NCBI GenBank assembly: GCA_964528735.1
Contig: CAZGUV010000028.1
Span: 1-5,579, forward strand
Length of the DNA stretch: 5,579 bases
DNA from: CAYNND01 sp964528735
GTDB taxonomy: Bacteria > Patescibacteriota > Minisyncoccia > Phycocordibacterales > UBA2100
Direction of reading: 5' to 3'
Program-made: the position numbers and the translations under genes
The notes under the pieces: generated by a model
Seen by the model: only the letters and a program-made list of their open reading frames with translations
The model's database searches: none
What the model was told of the DNA's origin: nothing
Shown: positions 5,333 to 5,579 of the stretch, one piece after another
Layout of the letters: each line of letters opens with the position of its first letter
How positions within the stretch are numbered: the stretch's first letter is position 1

Positions 5333-5579
5333 ATGACTTGCTCGAGTATCAAAGTGGTTGAAATCGAAGGTCGCGTGTTCTCTCCGTCGTCCCTCCCCGA
5401 GGTGCCGACGCGCTGGACCGCAATACGCAAAGCCGAGATCGCCGTGTGCGTCATCGGACAAGTGTTGACCTACGAGGAAGCCCAGGTCAGGTACAGCGTC
5501 TCGCGTGAGGAGCTGGTCGGGTGGATGAAGAAGTACCGCGTCGGAGACGTGGGTGCGCTTCGCATCCGTTCGATTCAGA
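5333..5579 (+). CDS. DUF1153/SciP-like small regulator, 3' end beyond window
   Basis: The 82 visible residues match the layout of the DUF1153 family, whose known member SciP of Caulobacter binds CtrA and blocks activation of its promoters. Seen here are a short N-terminal strand region (VVEIEGRVFSPSSLPEVP), RW at 27-28, RKAE at 32-35, a helix-turn-helix-like LTYEEAQVRYSVSREELVGW (45-64), and GALRIRSIQ (74-82). The family is about 90 residues, so only a few residues should be missing. About three quarters of its codons end in G or C, unlike rplJ, and it has a proper SD, so transfer or an unusual history is likely. It is divergent from rplJ-rplL. No CtrA partner is expected in a CPR cell; the target is unknown. 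The family match is by eye. Confidence 0.75.
   Translation, partial: MTCSSIKVVEIEGRVFSPSSLPEVPTRWTAIRKAEIAVCVIGQVLTYEEAQVRYSVSREELVGWMKKYRVGDVGALRIRSIQ

Noticed and set aside
5267..5461. Minus-strand frame of 64 codons at the right end
   Set aside because: It is antisense to the DUF1153-like gene and overlaps the plus-strand promoter.

Overview
The window looks like a piece of a Patescibacteria (CPR) chromosome, probably a Parcubacteria-type lineage. This is inferred from gene families and not from a marker phylogeny. The supporting features are a secreted fibre-like repeat protein carrying the FGRTG...GDYTASQV and RGxLSSADWxTFN motifs common in that group, a free-standing conserved-TM-helix membrane protein, a winged-helix plus nucleotidyltransferase-like protein of a type common there, and mostly SD-less starts.

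Layout, left to right. Positions 1-2243 (minus) hold the N-terminal 747 residues of a large exported protein built from 10-residue repeats; its C-terminus lies beyond the left edge. Its start overlaps the stop of a candidate 40-residue ORF (2236-2358, minus) that has its own SD, which suggests translational coupling. An intrinsic terminator (2384-2411) separates these from a five-helix MscS-like/TM_helix protein (2448-3125, minus) with an extended -10 promoter at 3161-3169. Upstream is a winged-helix/nucleotidyltransferase-like protein (3215-3814, minus). A 337-bp gene-free stretch (3815-4151) is crowded with inverted repeats. Then come rplL (4152-4535) and rplJ (4575-5081), both minus, preceded by a ribosomal L10 leader RNA (5106-5207) and its promoter.

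A second, strong promoter fires in the opposite direction at 5251-5278. It drives a gene running off the right edge (5333-5579, plus) that resembles the DUF1153/SciP family, a small DNA-binding regulator known mainly from Alphaproteobacteria. Its codons are much richer in G/C at third positions than the neighbouring genes, and it has a clear SD, so it is the best candidate for transfer or for something undescribed in this window.

Functionally, rplJ-rplL is an autoregulated ribosomal stalk operon. The other minus-strand genes look like independent units: a regulator-like protein, a membrane protein and a surface fibre. All calls were made by reading the sequence; no database search was run.
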